DNA of 64,000 nucleotides from Bacteroidia bacterium (GCA_033391075.1 JAWPMV010000003.1:124001-188000), one strand, 5' to 3'; shown: positions 7,487-16,860, numbered from the stretch's first letter. Numbers and translations are program-made. The notes: generated by a model from the sequence alone, not told the origin.

Positions 7487-9364
7487 TTATTTCACTAATA
7501 GTTTTAAGGTTTCAATTGATTGTTCCGAAGTCAGTTGGACGAAATAGGCACCTGGGCTCCAGTCTGTCAATGAAATAAGCGTTTCTGAAGGCTGGTCCTG
7601 ATCTGAAATTTCGAGCCTGTATACAATCTGGCCCAGCATATTTCTGACCTGAAGGTTTTGCATGCCTTCTAGTGGAATCCAGCTTACTGAGATTTGATCC
7701 TGCGAGGGGTTAGGATAAACAGTTAGGTCCATGGATAGATTTTCACCTAGTTTTAATTCTACAACTTTGCTGTATTCAAAGCTTCCATCATAATCGAGTT
7801 GTCTTAAGCGATAAGAAATCTTATCTGTTCCGAGCTGACGTACAGCCTTATCCATAAATTCGTATTGCTGTGTATGCATGCTGGTTCCTGCAGCTTCAAC
7901 CGAAGCGATTGGCTCGAAAAGAAGGCCATCTACCGATCTTTCGATTTCAAAACTGGCAGCATTCAATTCCGTAGCTGTGGCCCAATTCAGAACGGCATGT
8001 GTTCCAACTTGCTTTACATCAAAGCCCAACCATTCTACCGGAAAATTTAAGGTATTCAGAACACCTGCATCTATGCCGGTAAGATTGTCTCCTATCGAAG
8101 GAGTGATCGAGAAGGTATTGCCTGTACTGGGATCGACGTCAGAGTCTTTTTCATCATCTTCTCCCTCAGACTGTGCCGTAAACTGATAGTTATCGGGAAG
8201 GTTACTAAACTTGAGGAAGTAGGTTATGTTGGGTTCAACATTTAAGAAGATATAGGCTCCTTTGTCATCCGTAACATCCATATCGATAGGATCATCATTT
8301 CCTAGTTCAAAAAGCTGAACGGTAATCCCTTCTACTCCCGTTTCCCCATCGTCCAGGATTCCATTGAAATTTGTATCATCGAATACAAAATCTCCGATGG
8401 TCGCACAGCCGGTACTATTGTTAATAGTAACGTCAGCCAAATCCAGGGGGCATTCATCATTTCCCCAGCGAACAAAAAGATCATAGGTATCTGCACCCAG
8501 TCCGGTGATTGTGGTAGAGCCTATATTATCCGCGACATTATAAGGATATGTGGTCCCGCCATCAATGCTAAACTCTATATTCGTTCTCCCGCTTTGGTCT
8601 TGAAATGAGAATGTAATTGTCCCGTCATCCTGTTTACAGCTAGCATGTGTAAATGAGCTTGTAACTACTGGCAAGGCATTTACCTCTACCTCAAAAGATT
8701 CTGTATTACTACATCCATCCGGATTTGTATAGGTAACAGTATAGGTACCTGCTTCATCCGGGCTGATATCTGCCAAAGACAATTGATCAGAATGCGTATT
8801 GCCGGTATTGGTAACTAGCGACCCATCAGGTAGCTGATAGGCAAAAGTCCAATTGCTATAGCCATAGCTTTCAAAATTGAGGATAACATCCTGTCCTTCG
8901 CAAACTTCTACCGAGTTCATCAAGACCCAGGAACCTCCATCTACAGAAATGTATTGATCCAGATCAGGGCTGCTGCAGGATCCGATATATACATCATAGG
9001 ATTCGTAGATCGTACTGCATCCAACACGGCGAGCACATACTCTATAGTAGCCGGATTCAGCAGGACAATAGGTCAGGGAACTGGAAGTAGAAAAGGATGT
9101 CAGGGGAATGATGGACCCTCCTTCATTTTTGGCCCACATAAACTCTACTTCTCCATAATAGCTGCTGGGCACACTTGAAAGTTCCGCGCAGCCAGCATTA
9201 TTGCTCAGACTGGGGAAATTCACATAACATTGAGCAGAAACTTCATTCATCCCAGTAAAAAGGAAGAGGAACATTGTGCTCAGTACAAGAAACTGAATTT
9301 TGTGGAATGCATTTGCCGGCACAGATAAGCTAAGGGATCTAAATGGTGTACCGTTTTTAATCAT
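7487..9364 (-). CDS. Large secreted protein with SdrD B-like domain and T9SS type A sorting domain
   Basis: A 625-residue protein with a long N-terminal leader (hydrophobic core ending MNEVSAQ near residue 45). It contains PKD/Ig-like Cys-containing modules (about 50-315), an SdrD B-like domain at about 320-435 (GDFVFDDTNFNGILDDGETG, ending GIDAGVL), a fibronectin-like WLGFDVKQ...LNWATATELNAASFEIERS module (about 440-540), and a C-terminal type IX sorting tail (VYPNPSQDQISVSW to KLLVK). It should cross the outer membrane by T9SS and be anchored on the surface. SdrD B modules bind Ca2+ in staphylococcal adhesins; adhesion is inference. Its upstream region holds a dyad at 9458-9486. Confidence 0.85.
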   Translation of the reverse strand: MIKNGTPFRSLSLSVPANAFHKIQFLVLSTMFLFLFTGMNEVSAQCYVNFPSLSNNAGCAELSSVPSSYYGEVEFMWAKNEGGSIIPLTSFSTSSSLTYCPAESGYYRVCARRVGCSTIYESYDVYIGSCSSPDLDQYISVDGGSWVLMNSVEVCEGQDVILNFESYGYSNWTFAYQLPDGSLVTNTGNTHSDQLSLADISPDEAGTYTVTYTNPDGCSNTESFEVEVNALPVVTSSFTHASCKQDDGTITFSFQDQSGRTNIEFSIDGGTTYPYNVADNIGSTTITGLGADTYDLFVRWGNDECPLDLADVTINNSTGCATIGDFVFDDTNFNGILDDGETGVEGITVQLFELGNDDPIDMDVTDDKGAYIFLNVEPNITYFLKFSNLPDNYQFTAQSEGEDDEKDSDVDPSTGNTFSITPSIGDNLTGIDAGVLNTLNFPVEWLGFDVKQVGTHAVLNWATATELNAASFEIERSVDGLLFEPIASVEAAGTSMHTQQYEFMDKAVRQLGTDKISYRLRQLDYDGSFEYSKVVELKLGENLSMDLTVYPNPSQDQISVSWIPLEGMQNLQVRNMLGQIVYRLEISDQDQPSETLISLTDWSPGAYFVQLTSEQSIETLKLLVK

Positions 9365-9457
9365 ATTCTGCGTATTGATTATGAGTTCAATTGCACAATC
9401 GATGCAGAAGCGTAGAGGGATAGGGTTTTTCTTATTTCTGAAACAAAGCTAATAAGT

Positions 9458-9486
9458 ATGTAATGTTTTTGTTGAAAAAATTACAT
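9458..9486 (-). promoter_or_regulatory. A/T-rich dyad upstream of the T9SS gene
   Basis: ATGTAA pairs with TTACAT and TTTTT pairs with AAAAA around a GTTG loop, in the 309-base spacer 94 bases upstream of the T9SS gene start. It could be an operator or a leader hairpin. The rest of the 9365-9673 spacer shows only a weak AGGCG/CGCCT pairing near 9620-9643, close to the stop of the next minus-strand gene, and no coding potential. Confidence 0.35.
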
Positions 9487-9673
9487 TATTTGGTAATAAA
9501 TGCATGGCAACGGTAGTTTCCCGGCCTTGAGTGGAAATACAGGGCCATCAGATCAAAAGGGGATCAGATTAGATTTTTGGACTTTTTGCTCCTTTTAGGA
9601 AAGATTTGTAAAAAAGAAAGGCGAACCTAACACGGCCCGCCTACAGTTTGAGATTCAAGATTTCTTATAGATA

Positions 9674-10585
9674 TCAGATGATATTTACCTGTTTTTGTCC
9701 TATGAATTCAGTTTCACTAAAGAATTTGACCTGGTAGATACCGCTATTGAATGTTCCACCAGCCGGATCAAAGAACATATCGATTTTAAGAGGCGTACCT
9801 GCATAGTCCACTTTTACCCTGCTAGAATAGGGGATGTCTTGTCCTTTGAAGTTAAACCAACTGGCACTCCTGCTGGCATCCTGAAGGGTTTGTTTGCCTG
9901 CAGATTCTATGATCATAAAAATCTGTTTGGAATTATTGGGTACTGGCCCCATTCCTATCAGATCAAATTGGACCTTGAGGGTTTGAATACGATTCTTTTT
10001 GAATGCATCTCCCGATTCCGTTTTATCTCCTTTCAGACCGATAAAGGAAATGTTCTCTGCTTTTAGCCAGGGTTTTAGTCCTAAATCTTTTTCCTTCATT
10101 CGACAAAGACTATCCTTTAGGATCAATGCTTGTTTGAGGCTATCACCCATCTGGCTCAGATTCACATTGTCAGTAAAGAGGAGATCTATTTCTTTTTTAT
10201 AGTTTTCGACCAGGGCTGATTTTGCTTTTGCCAGTTTCTCCTTCAACTCTTTGATAAGGACTTCATTTGCCTGATTATCTTTGGCCATTTGGGCGACCTT
10301 ATCTTCCAGATTATTCAGCTTGAAAGCCATTTCTTCTAATTGTTGCTTCTTGAGTTCAGCGTCCATTTCAGCTCTATCTCGGGCTCTGCCACTGTGTTCA
10401 TTCATTTCATTGAGTTCCAGGAGGCTGCCTTCCAGGCTTGCGATTTCATGCTGAAGCTCTGCCTGAAGAGCCTCCTGATCGGCATCTTTTTTCATCGCCA
10501 TATAGATAAATACAGCCGGGATGAATAAAACGGATACCAGTATGAGTGCAAGGAGTGGTTTATTTAGTTTCTGCTTCCTATCCAT
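9674..10585 (-). CDS. Membrane-anchored coiled-coil protein of unknown function
   Basis: I do not recognise a family. The 303-residue protein has a short basic N-terminus, one transmembrane helix (about 14-33, LLALILVSVLFIPAVFIYM), a long charged heptad-rich coiled coil (about 40-155), and a C-terminal beta-rich domain (about 170-303) with KPWLKAENISFIGLKG and GGTFNSGIYQVKFF segments. The open frame extends 45 codons further upstream, but that stretch overlaps the preceding gene and is low-complexity, so I use the ATG at 10585. It is the second gene of a pair with the lipoprotein gene ending at 10620; both have beta-rich C-termini and may act together across the periplasm. Confidence 0.7.
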   Translation of the reverse strand: MDRKQKLNKPLLALILVSVLFIPAVFIYMAMKKDADQEALQAELQHEIASLEGSLLELNEMNEHSGRARDRAEMDAELKKQQLEEMAFKLNNLEDKVAQMAKDNQANEVLIKELKEKLAKAKSALVENYKKEIDLLFTDNVNLSQMGDSLKQALILKDSLCRMKEKDLGLKPWLKAENISFIGLKGDKTESGDAFKKNRIQTLKVQFDLIGMGPVPNNSKQIFMIIESAGKQTLQDASRSASWFNFKGQDIPYSSRVKVDYAGTPLKIDMFFDPAGGTFNSGIYQVKFFSETEFIGQKQVNII

Positions 10586-10619
10586 GAATATTAATTGAAT
10601 TAAGATTGAATGGGAGTTT

Positions 10620-11273
10620 TCATGAGGGAAGAAAAAGTTCAAAAGATTTGACCTTATATCTTTTACGGTCTTTGTGGACTTTGATTTCACAGTTGAAGTT
10701 GTGGCGTAGTTTCTTGCCACTTTGGGAGATCACATCCACATAGGACTTGATCTTGTAATTTCCTTTGTACAGGATGATGTGATCTTTTTTGACGAGTGCT
10801 CCGGGAAATTGAAAACTTCCCAGATTATTTAATTGCTTTCTGACATACATAGCCGCATAATTATAAGCCAGCATCATATCCGCTGGTGCATTGCTATTCA
10901 TGTATTGCAGGACCTCTTCCTGCTCTTGCAAAGTTTGGATCACATTGCTATCCGAGCCATTCAGTTCTGAAGCGATTTGCTGATGCAGGGTATTTATCAG
11001 TTTTCTATGAAGGGGTTCCCGTGCCCATCCGGAAGCTTTGTCCAGGGCTTTTTGGGCATGGTAGTATTTTTCTATAGAGACATAATGGCTGGCTTCCTCC
11101 ATAAACTTCCAGAAGTTATCATCTCCCTCCTTATATAGCTGACCATAAAAATTGTCTTGAACTTTCTCATGGGGCTTGTGTTCTGCTTTGCAAGCAGTAA
11201 ACAGCCAACTTAAAATTAACAGATAGGTAAAGAGAGCGAAGGAAGGTCCATGATGAAGGCTTATATGTTTCAT
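10620..11273 (-). CDS. Lipoprotein of unknown function, partner of the coiled-coil protein
   Basis: A 217-residue protein with an N-terminal hydrophobic segment and a lipobox-like LFTAC near residue 28. The middle (35-125) is helical and charged and resembles TPR-like packing (YYHAQKALDKASG). The C-terminus (about 150-217) is beta-rich (KDHIILYKGNYKIKSYVDV, KVHKDRKRYKVKSFELFL). No family recognised. It is followed after 34 bases by the coiled-coil gene in the same direction, so the two are probably co-transcribed. The 385-base spacer upstream holds the promoter side. Confidence 0.65.
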   Translation of the reverse strand: MKHISLHHGPSFALFTYLLILSWLFTACKAEHKPHEKVQDNFYGQLYKEGDDNFWKFMEEASHYVSIEKYYHAQKALDKASGWAREPLHRKLINTLHQQIASELNGSDSNVIQTLQEQEEVLQYMNSNAPADMMLAYNYAAMYVRKQLNNLGSFQFPGALVKKDHIILYKGNYKIKSYVDVISQSGKKLRHNFNCEIKVHKDRKRYKVKSFELFLPS

Positions 11274-11658
11274 CTTTGAAAATTTGCCTGTCCTTCTCCT
11301 GAAAGTATCGGGAGCTTTTAGAGGTGAATATTATGCCATTTCAATATCTTTTGAAAGAGCTGCAATTTCCCTGAACGACTTAAAATTACAGGATAAGAGG
11401 ATGTGAAACCGGAATAAATCAGGGACTTTTTTGGAAGTCTGAAATAGCTTAAAGGAGACTAAATCAGCCTATCTCTTTTCCTGTTCCCATATTTTCAGGC
11501 AGGATTTTTGAAATCGACGGCTTTCCTTTTATTCTGAAAAATTGGACCATTTGCGCAGGAATGCCTGAATATCCTTTCTCCTAAAATGTCCGTACATAGA
11601 AAAACACTTCAGTCTATCCCCTTTCTACTACATTTTTCACCCTTTATTTAACCAAGAG
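11274..11658. other. Divergent intergenic region (385 bases)
   Basis: It separates the lipoprotein gene (minus) from the metalloprotease gene (plus) and must carry both promoters, though I see no clear TTTG/TAnnTTTG pair. One hairpin is visible at 11296-11314 (CTCCTGA / TCGGGAG, one G-T pair, 5-base loop), 23 bases upstream of the lipoprotein gene start. No ORF or RNA gene seen. Confidence 0.4.
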
Positions 11659-13104
11659 ATGAATCACAAATTACTCATCCTGTGCCTGCTTTTTCTGGGC
11701 ATGAACCTCAATCTATTCGCACAACAAAAAGATTTTATCCAGATTGAAGTCAACAAAACGCTTTGTCTATTTAGTTTCCTCGAAACAGCATCTGAAGCTA
11801 TGGGCACTTCTCGCTCCTTTCACGCTTTCATTCAGGAAAATCTGGCTTCGGAAGAAGAGTTCAATTCGCTCGTTCAAGACTACAAGCAGATCAAGTTCAA
11901 CTACAACTTTCAAAGAGAAGAGTTTCCTGAAAACAGACATTCTTTTCGCGAGATAAAAGATTTGATCTGGGTGGCTGCTTCTTATGCGGAAAATCTGGAG
12001 GATTTCAACCAACGGATTATAGGCTATTTACCTCATGCCTCGCATCGAAAGCTACTCGCAATCATGAAGGCTGTCGAACCTTATTACGATGAGCTCATTT
12101 GGGATAAGGAGCAAGAGAATATCAGCCGGATTAAAGAACAGCTTTCAACATACAAAGGGCAAATTGAAGAGCTCTTTCTCACGGTAAGCAAATTCTACGG
12201 AACCGAATGGAGCAAAGAAGTCCCATTCCGTATCCTGCTTTATCCTATTCCTTTAGCATCTGGCTATACCACGGCTATTCCCAAAGGCAATGCCCTGATC
12301 TGTTCTTTCCTATCTAAAAATGAAAGAGATTATGAAGGTCGTCTTGGGGTAATCATTCATGAGATGTGCCATATCCTGTTTGATGAACAAAGACAGCGTT
12401 TGCAGCAGGATATAGATTCATGGTTTACTCAATCAGATTCGGATTGGAGTAAACTGGCCTATAGTTATTTGGATGAAGGGCTGGCTACTGCCATTGGAAA
12501 TGGATGGGCCTTTCAGCAAATCCACGGAAAAATAGACACCACAGAATGGTACAATGATAAATACATCAATGGTTTTGCCCGAGCTTTATTCGCAGACTGT
12601 TCGGCTTATTTGACTCAGGGGAAAGAAATGGACAAAGATTTCGTGCTAAAAGGAATCGCTCATTTTGAGAAAACGTTCCCCAAAGCCATTTATGAGCTGG
12701 ACATATTGATGAATGAGATTACCCTTTTTGCCAATAGTGAGAAGAATGATGATGTGGAATACATCGCTTATGAAATCAGGAAAAATTTCCGTATTCGTTC
12801 GCAATGGTTCTCAACTCCAATTGCTGATGAGCGGAGTTTGAGTTTACTCGACAAACAAAAGACCACCAAATTTTTCCTGATCGAGGAAAAACACCAGGCA
12901 AGCATACAGCTGATCCGTGAACAATTTCAGGATTTGGATAAAGAGCTCGACCCTGAGAAAAATTTTATCTACAGTTTCAAGGATCAGAAAACCAAAAGTC
13001 CGGTCATCCTACTCAATTTGCAAAAGCTGGATGATTTGGAGAAAGCCTTAAAGACCCTAAGGTCGAATCCCTATCTGGAATTTGGGGAATTGGTGATATT
13101 TTAA
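11659..13104 (+). CDS. Secreted gluzincin-type zinc metalloprotease-like protein
   Basis: A signal peptide (LNLFAQ cleavage near residue 22) leads a 481-residue protein. The zinc motif HEMCH is at about residues 234-238 (VIIHEMCHILFDEQRQ), and about 40 residues later comes LDEGLATAIGNG, whose Glu is the expected third ligand of a gluzincin (HExxH...E). The following helix has the pattern seen in peptidases of the M1/M61-like clan. No named family is recognised. It would act in the periplasm or outside the cell. The gene is monocistronic, ending in a terminator shared with the converging glycosidase-like gene. HExxH alone is not proof, but HExxH plus ExxA at the right distance is good support. 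Confidence 0.7.
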   Translation: MNHKLLILCLLFLGMNLNLFAQQKDFIQIEVNKTLCLFSFLETASEAMGTSRSFHAFIQENLASEEEFNSLVQDYKQIKFNYNFQREEFPENRHSFREIKDLIWVAASYAENLEDFNQRIIGYLPHASHRKLLAIMKAVEPYYDELIWDKEQENISRIKEQLSTYKGQIEELFLTVSKFYGTEWSKEVPFRILLYPIPLASGYTTAIPKGNALICSFLSKNERDYEGRLGVIIHEMCHILFDEQRQRLQQDIDSWFTQSDSDWSKLAYSYLDEGLATAIGNGWAFQQIHGKIDTTEWYNDKYINGFARALFADCSAYLTQGKEMDKDFVLKGIAHFEKTFPKAIYELDILMNEITLFANSEKNDDVEYIAYEIRKNFRIRSQWFSTPIADERSLSLLDKQKTTKFFLIEEKHQASIQLIREQFQDLDKELDPEKNFIYSFKDQKTKSPVILLNLQKLDDLEKALKTLRSNPYLEFGELVIF

Positions 13105-13109
13105 GGAAG

Positions 13110-13148
13110 ATTGAGTCCTGGGCAGAAAGTCTTTGTTCAGGACTTAAT
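13110..13148. terminator. Bidirectional terminator between converging genes
   Basis: ATTGAGTCCTG pairs with CAGGACTTAAT (one G-T pair) across a 17-base loop, followed on the plus strand by T6. It begins just after the stop of the plus gene and overlaps the stop codon of the minus gene. Confidence 0.65.
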
Positions 13149-14268
13149 TTTTTGCCGAGTAGTCTGTATGTATCGCCTTATCAAAGGCCTCCCAATGCGC
13201 AGGAGTCATCCGCTCAGGAGTAAACAAACATATCCCTGTAGCTCCGTTTTCCATGGACACTCGAATGGCAGTCGCAATTTCTTTCGGGAGCAAGCCATGA
13301 TTTTCGGGATCATTTTCCTCTGTTTTATTCTCAGGATTCGGGCAAATGAATAAACCGCTATACAGGGGTCTTTTTCCTTCGACAGCTTCTACTCCTTCTG
13401 CTACCATTTCTCCGACCCATTCAGGTTTTTCCAGGTAAAAGTCATTATAGTTCATGGGATAGACGGCATCCAGATTCCATTTGTTCCATTCCTGCCTTAC
13501 GATCTTTTTGGCTACCGAGTGAGGACCGGGGAAAACCGCTGCATTGATCTTTTTGCCTTTGCTGTGTACATGATCTGAAAGGCGATTGACCATACGGGTG
13601 ATCAGGTCATAGCGAAATTGCTTCCATTCTTCTACCTGAGAAGGATCTTCTACTGAAAGAATATCAATCCCTGTCTTTTCTTTAAAAGCTTCGACACATT
13701 CCGGGCCATAGCAATAGTCATAATCCGGATATTCTCTATCCATGACCAGGCCGTATTTATCCCAAAGTCCTCTGGCAAGTATTACATCTGGGAAGCGTAT
13801 ATAATCCAGATGAATGGCGTCAATTTCCGGGACATCGGCGACCGCTCCATACATATTAGCCAGAAACTCATACACGCCTTCATGATTGGGGCAGAGAAAT
13901 TTGTAATAGTCTACATAAGCAGGTTTGGTCAGAGCTGATTCTCCTTTGCCATTCACCCCATACCACTCATCCTTGATTCCTTCTTTGGGTGCCTGAACCA
14001 TGGTGGGTATCCAGGCATGAAATTCCATGCCTGCAGCTTTGGCGATTTTTCCGACCCGGCTATAGGTTGCAGGATCCTGGCCGCCATTGAACATCAGCCC
14101 ATCGATGCCTTTGGCCTTCCAATCTTCAAACTTTTCTTTGAGTTCTGCATCCGTGGCTTCGCCTGGGCCTCCTGTCCAACCATAAATGGGAATTTTATAT
14201 TCGGGCATTTCTTTAGGCTGGCAACTTATGAGGATCAAAAACAAAAAGAGGATGTAGTAGTATTTCAT
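13144..14268 (-). CDS. GHL10-like glycoside hydrolase-type lipoprotein
   Basis: A 374-residue lipoprotein (lipobox LISC near residue 16). The TIM-barrel sequence carries the IDAIHLDYIRFP motif near residue 155, which is the signature of the GHL10/DUF187 glycosidase-like group, plus GWTGGPG at the first strand, FHAWIPTM on the strand before, and an AVFPGPH strand. The Asp in HLDYIRFP is the likely catalytic acid. Family members process glycans, often in carbohydrate or cell-wall loci. Substrate is unknown. Monocistronic. Confidence 0.75.
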   Translation of the reverse strand: MKYYYILFLFLILISCQPKEMPEYKIPIYGWTGGPGEATDAELKEKFEDWKAKGIDGLMFNGGQDPATYSRVGKIAKAAGMEFHAWIPTMVQAPKEGIKDEWYGVNGKGESALTKPAYVDYYKFLCPNHEGVYEFLANMYGAVADVPEIDAIHLDYIRFPDVILARGLWDKYGLVMDREYPDYDYCYGPECVEAFKEKTGIDILSVEDPSQVEEWKQFRYDLITRMVNRLSDHVHSKGKKINAAVFPGPHSVAKKIVRQEWNKWNLDAVYPMNYNDFYLEKPEWVGEMVAEGVEAVEGKRPLYSGLFICPNPENKTEENDPENHGLLPKEIATAIRVSMENGATGICLFTPERMTPAHWEAFDKAIHTDYSAKN

Positions 14269-14386
14269 ATCAGCAGTGTTAAGATTCCAAATTAGAAAAG
14301 CCGGAGCTTATTCCCAACCAATCTGATTGAAAGAATCTATTTTTTCGCCCAAGCGTTAAATTTGAAAAAAGCCCTTTCGCAATCCC

Positions 14387-14938
14387 ATGAAAAATCCTCT
14401 CAAAAAAATAAACAGCAATATGCTCATAGCACTTTCGGCTGTAGTCATCAGCGTCTGTGCATTGGTGGTTTCTATTTATGAAGTTCGGATCATGCGCTCC
14501 GAACAAAGGCTTTCGGCTTTTCCTTATTTGAGTATTTCCAAGTTTTACAGCGGAAAAGGCTTTGGGTTAAGGGTGAAAAATAGTGGGACCGGTTTAGCCC
14601 TGATCAAATCCTATAAAATACGGGCAGGGGACAACTATTTTCAAAGCTGGCAGGAAGTAATTGATCACTATGCACCAGAAGGACATTCTATCAATTACGG
14701 GATCATGAGTACCAATGGATTGCAGGATGAAGTCCTCACCCCCAATGAAGAGGTGATTTTATTTGAAGTTCAGTGGACAGAAGAAAGCCGGGCCCTTTCT
14801 CAGGAAGTGGATGATCTGGAAATCAGGGTTTGCTATGCTTCTTTGCTAGAGGATTATTGGGTGGTGAAATCAGACAAAGGAAGGATTCAATTATCCGGCC
14901 CCTGCAAACCAAATCTCAAAGAAGAGTTTATGAATTAA
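14387..14938 (+). CDS. Single-pass membrane protein of unknown function
   Basis: A 183-residue protein with a basic N-terminus and one transmembrane helix (about 12-31, MLIALSAVVISVCALVVSIYE), followed by a small beta-rich domain (SAFPYLSISKF, GLRVKNSGTGLALIKSYKI, EVILFEVQWTEE, EIRVCYASLLEDYW). This architecture is common in unannotated Bacteroidota and other proteins with a TM plus an Ig-like soluble domain. No function can be assigned. Alone on the plus strand; ends at a strong hairpin. Confidence 0.7.
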   Translation: MKNPLKKINSNMLIALSAVVISVCALVVSIYEVRIMRSEQRLSAFPYLSISKFYSGKGFGLRVKNSGTGLALIKSYKIRAGDNYFQSWQEVIDHYAPEGHSINYGIMSTNGLQDEVLTPNEEVILFEVQWTEESRALSQEVDDLEIRVCYASLLEDYWVVKSDKGRIQLSGPCKPNLKEEFMN

Positions 14939-14943
14939 AAGGA

Positions 14944-14976
14944 ATTCAAACTCCTGCGGAATGCAGGAGAATGAAT
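14944..14976. terminator. Bidirectional terminator hairpin
   Basis: CTCCTGC/GCAGGAG stem with a 5-base loop, extended past a 2x2 internal loop by ATTCA/TGAAT. It lies between the stop of the TM protein (14938) and the stop of the cytolysin-like gene on the other strand. Confidence 0.6.
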
Positions 14977-14991
14977 CCGCCTTTATGAAAT

Positions 14992-16800
14992 CTAAAGTGA
15001 AAAAGGTCCAAGGAACTGATTTCCGGTTCCATTGGTGTTTCCTCTGATGAGGTACTTATCTCCTGCTCCATTGAAGAACAATTGGAAGCGCTCATTGCCG
15101 ATGTAGAATCCTATGCTGGCGCCTACTTCTTCAAATGGGAAGCTAATATTATTTACTCGCCAGTAAGACTTGATATTTCGGGTGTCCGAGAAGCCTTCCG
15201 GATTGTTTTTGTAATAGGTCGAGTTTATGCCGTTTCCGTCAAACATATAGCGTGTGCTGGGACCCTGGCTGCTTTTTGTATAAAACATCATCGCCCCAAC
15301 ACCCGAAAGGTTAAATGGGCAGTTTCCGTTTGCTAGATTGGTGATGGGCTCTATATTCAACCATCTTCCATTGTCGAGCATATAGCTAAACTGGGTTCCC
15401 GTTTCGTCAAACACCATGAGGGTTTGTGTATTAAACTTATTGCCATTGATATTACAGGCTGCTCCGATTTTGGTGAAAGGAACATTACCATCTCCTAACT
15501 GACTGATAGGGTAGGGGCCATCCAGGATTCCGGTATTGCTGATGAGGTATTCGGTACCTTCCTTATTGATCAGGATAAATTCAGTCCCACTGGTAGAATA
15601 TGCAGCACCAATTCCTCCAAAAGTAGATGCCAGTCCTGCCCAATGAGCGGTATAAGGAGGAACCCCTACATTGCCCGTCGGACTACAATTGGTTACATCA
15701 TATTCGGTATTGAGTTTGACGCTTACGATCTGATTATCATAGACACTTCTTACTACATAGGAAATGGCCTTTCCACTTGTGATGTCTGAACTTTCGGCCA
15801 ATAGATCAACAATCTGACTAAGGTCTGTTTCTCCTATCGTTCTTAAGGTTGATCCGGCTTCCCCGCCGAAGGCAAAGACCCGTATCTTGATGTTAGTTAG
15901 CTCTTCCAGTTTACGGTAGTTAACCTGACCTGATCCTCCCGTGGTAAGTCCGGAAAAAGATGCGGTAACACTAGCTTCCAGATCCGTTTTCGAAGAAGTA
16001 GTTTCGATCAACATATAATAGATCCGTCCATAGGTAACAGATGATATATATGCAGCTGGATTACCAGGGCCTACGTAGCGCTCCAGGTCTTGAGGCGTTA
16101 CTTCAGGTGCAAAGATTTGGTCGGTAGATGTGGGGATGTCAAATCGCAGGGTATAGAAACTTTGATTCAGGGTAATGAGCATACGATTATAGGATCTGTC
16201 AGAACTGAACTCCAGTTTACCTTCTATCTCGGTGAATTTGGTCTCATACTGTGCTTTCATTTTCAGCGCCATTTCTCTTTTGCTCTGCACCAGGTCATAG
16301 CTGAATTCGAAATTGGCGGGGACAACTCCGGTAGAATTTCTGATGATGCTATTGGCTGCTTCGGTGATGCTACTGATTTTGACTTCATCCACTTCGAAAC
16401 TGGGGGCAATGCTTCCGTCAAACACATCTGTTGAAATGGTTCCTCCGCTTCTTTTTACTGCAATGATATTAGGGGTTGCTTGATTGAGGCTGTTGCCCTG
16501 TAGAAGACTTCCGGGATAGACGACGGAGCTATTGGGATTGAAAAGGGGAAAACCGCTGTTACCTCCGGCTGCATCTTCTATTTTAAGGGTTTCTGTTGAG
16601 CATAGATATTCTTCTCCATCTTCTACGCTATAGGATTCAGAAGTCTCGAGTACTTCTTCTGATTTACTTACCTGTTCGAAGGTACCTCCTGCTGCTATAA
16701 TTGCGTCAAAGTTTTCAGAGGGGGCAGGCCCGGGAATATTTTGCTCGCAGGCCATAAGGGTGACTGTTAACAGCAAAGCTGCTAGGATAATCTTTTTCAT
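14992..16800 (-). CDS. Cholesterol-dependent-cytolysin-like lipoprotein with a non-canonical C-terminal domain
   Basis: 602 residues; lipobox LMAC (Cys 18). Residues about 92-370 match domains 1-3 of thiol-activated (cholesterol-dependent) cytolysins block by block: VYPGSLLQG (94-102), a KREMALKMKAQY helix segment, LNQSFYTLRFDIP (211-223), YISSVTYGRIYYMLIETTSS (251-270), then VFAFGGEAGS and the SYVVRSVYDNQIVSVKLNTEYD strand pair. The domain-4 undecapeptide (ECTGLAWEWWR in the toxins) is absent. Residues about 385-602 are four weak ~55-residue repeats (each starting PF or similar, then GA, ending in an aromatic strand), which look like a small beta-propeller of hemopexin type; that fold is inference. 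A lipoprotein pore-former would start on this cell's own envelope or be released. A 14-base palindrome lies 61-74 bases upstream of the start. Confidence 0.8.
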   Translation of the reverse strand: MKKIILAALLLTVTLMACEQNIPGPAPSENFDAIIAAGGTFEQVSKSEEVLETSESYSVEDGEEYLCSTETLKIEDAAGGNSGFPLFNPNSSVVYPGSLLQGNSLNQATPNIIAVKRSGGTISTDVFDGSIAPSFEVDEVKISSITEAANSIIRNSTGVVPANFEFSYDLVQSKREMALKMKAQYETKFTEIEGKLEFSSDRSYNRMLITLNQSFYTLRFDIPTSTDQIFAPEVTPQDLERYVGPGNPAAYISSVTYGRIYYMLIETTSSKTDLEASVTASFSGLTTGGSGQVNYRKLEELTNIKIRVFAFGGEAGSTLRTIGETDLSQIVDLLAESSDITSGKAISYVVRSVYDNQIVSVKLNTEYDVTNCSPTGNVGVPPYTAHWAGLASTFGGIGAAYSTSGTEFILINKEGTEYLISNTGILDGPYPISQLGDGNVPFTKIGAACNINGNKFNTQTLMVFDETGTQFSYMLDNGRWLNIEPITNLANGNCPFNLSGVGAMMFYTKSSQGPSTRYMFDGNGINSTYYKNNPEGFSDTRNIKSYWRVNNISFPFEEVGASIGFYIGNERFQLFFNGAGDKYLIRGNTNGTGNQFLGPFSL

Positions 16801-16860
16801 AATCTTTAGAATTATTTAAGGCTTTTCGGGAAAAAGATCTGGCCAGATACTTTTTTGATT

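Noticed and set aside
10586..10720. 45-codon N-terminal extension of the coiled-coil gene
   Set aside because: It overlaps the upstream lipoprotein gene, is low in complexity and spoils the basic-TM start at 10585.
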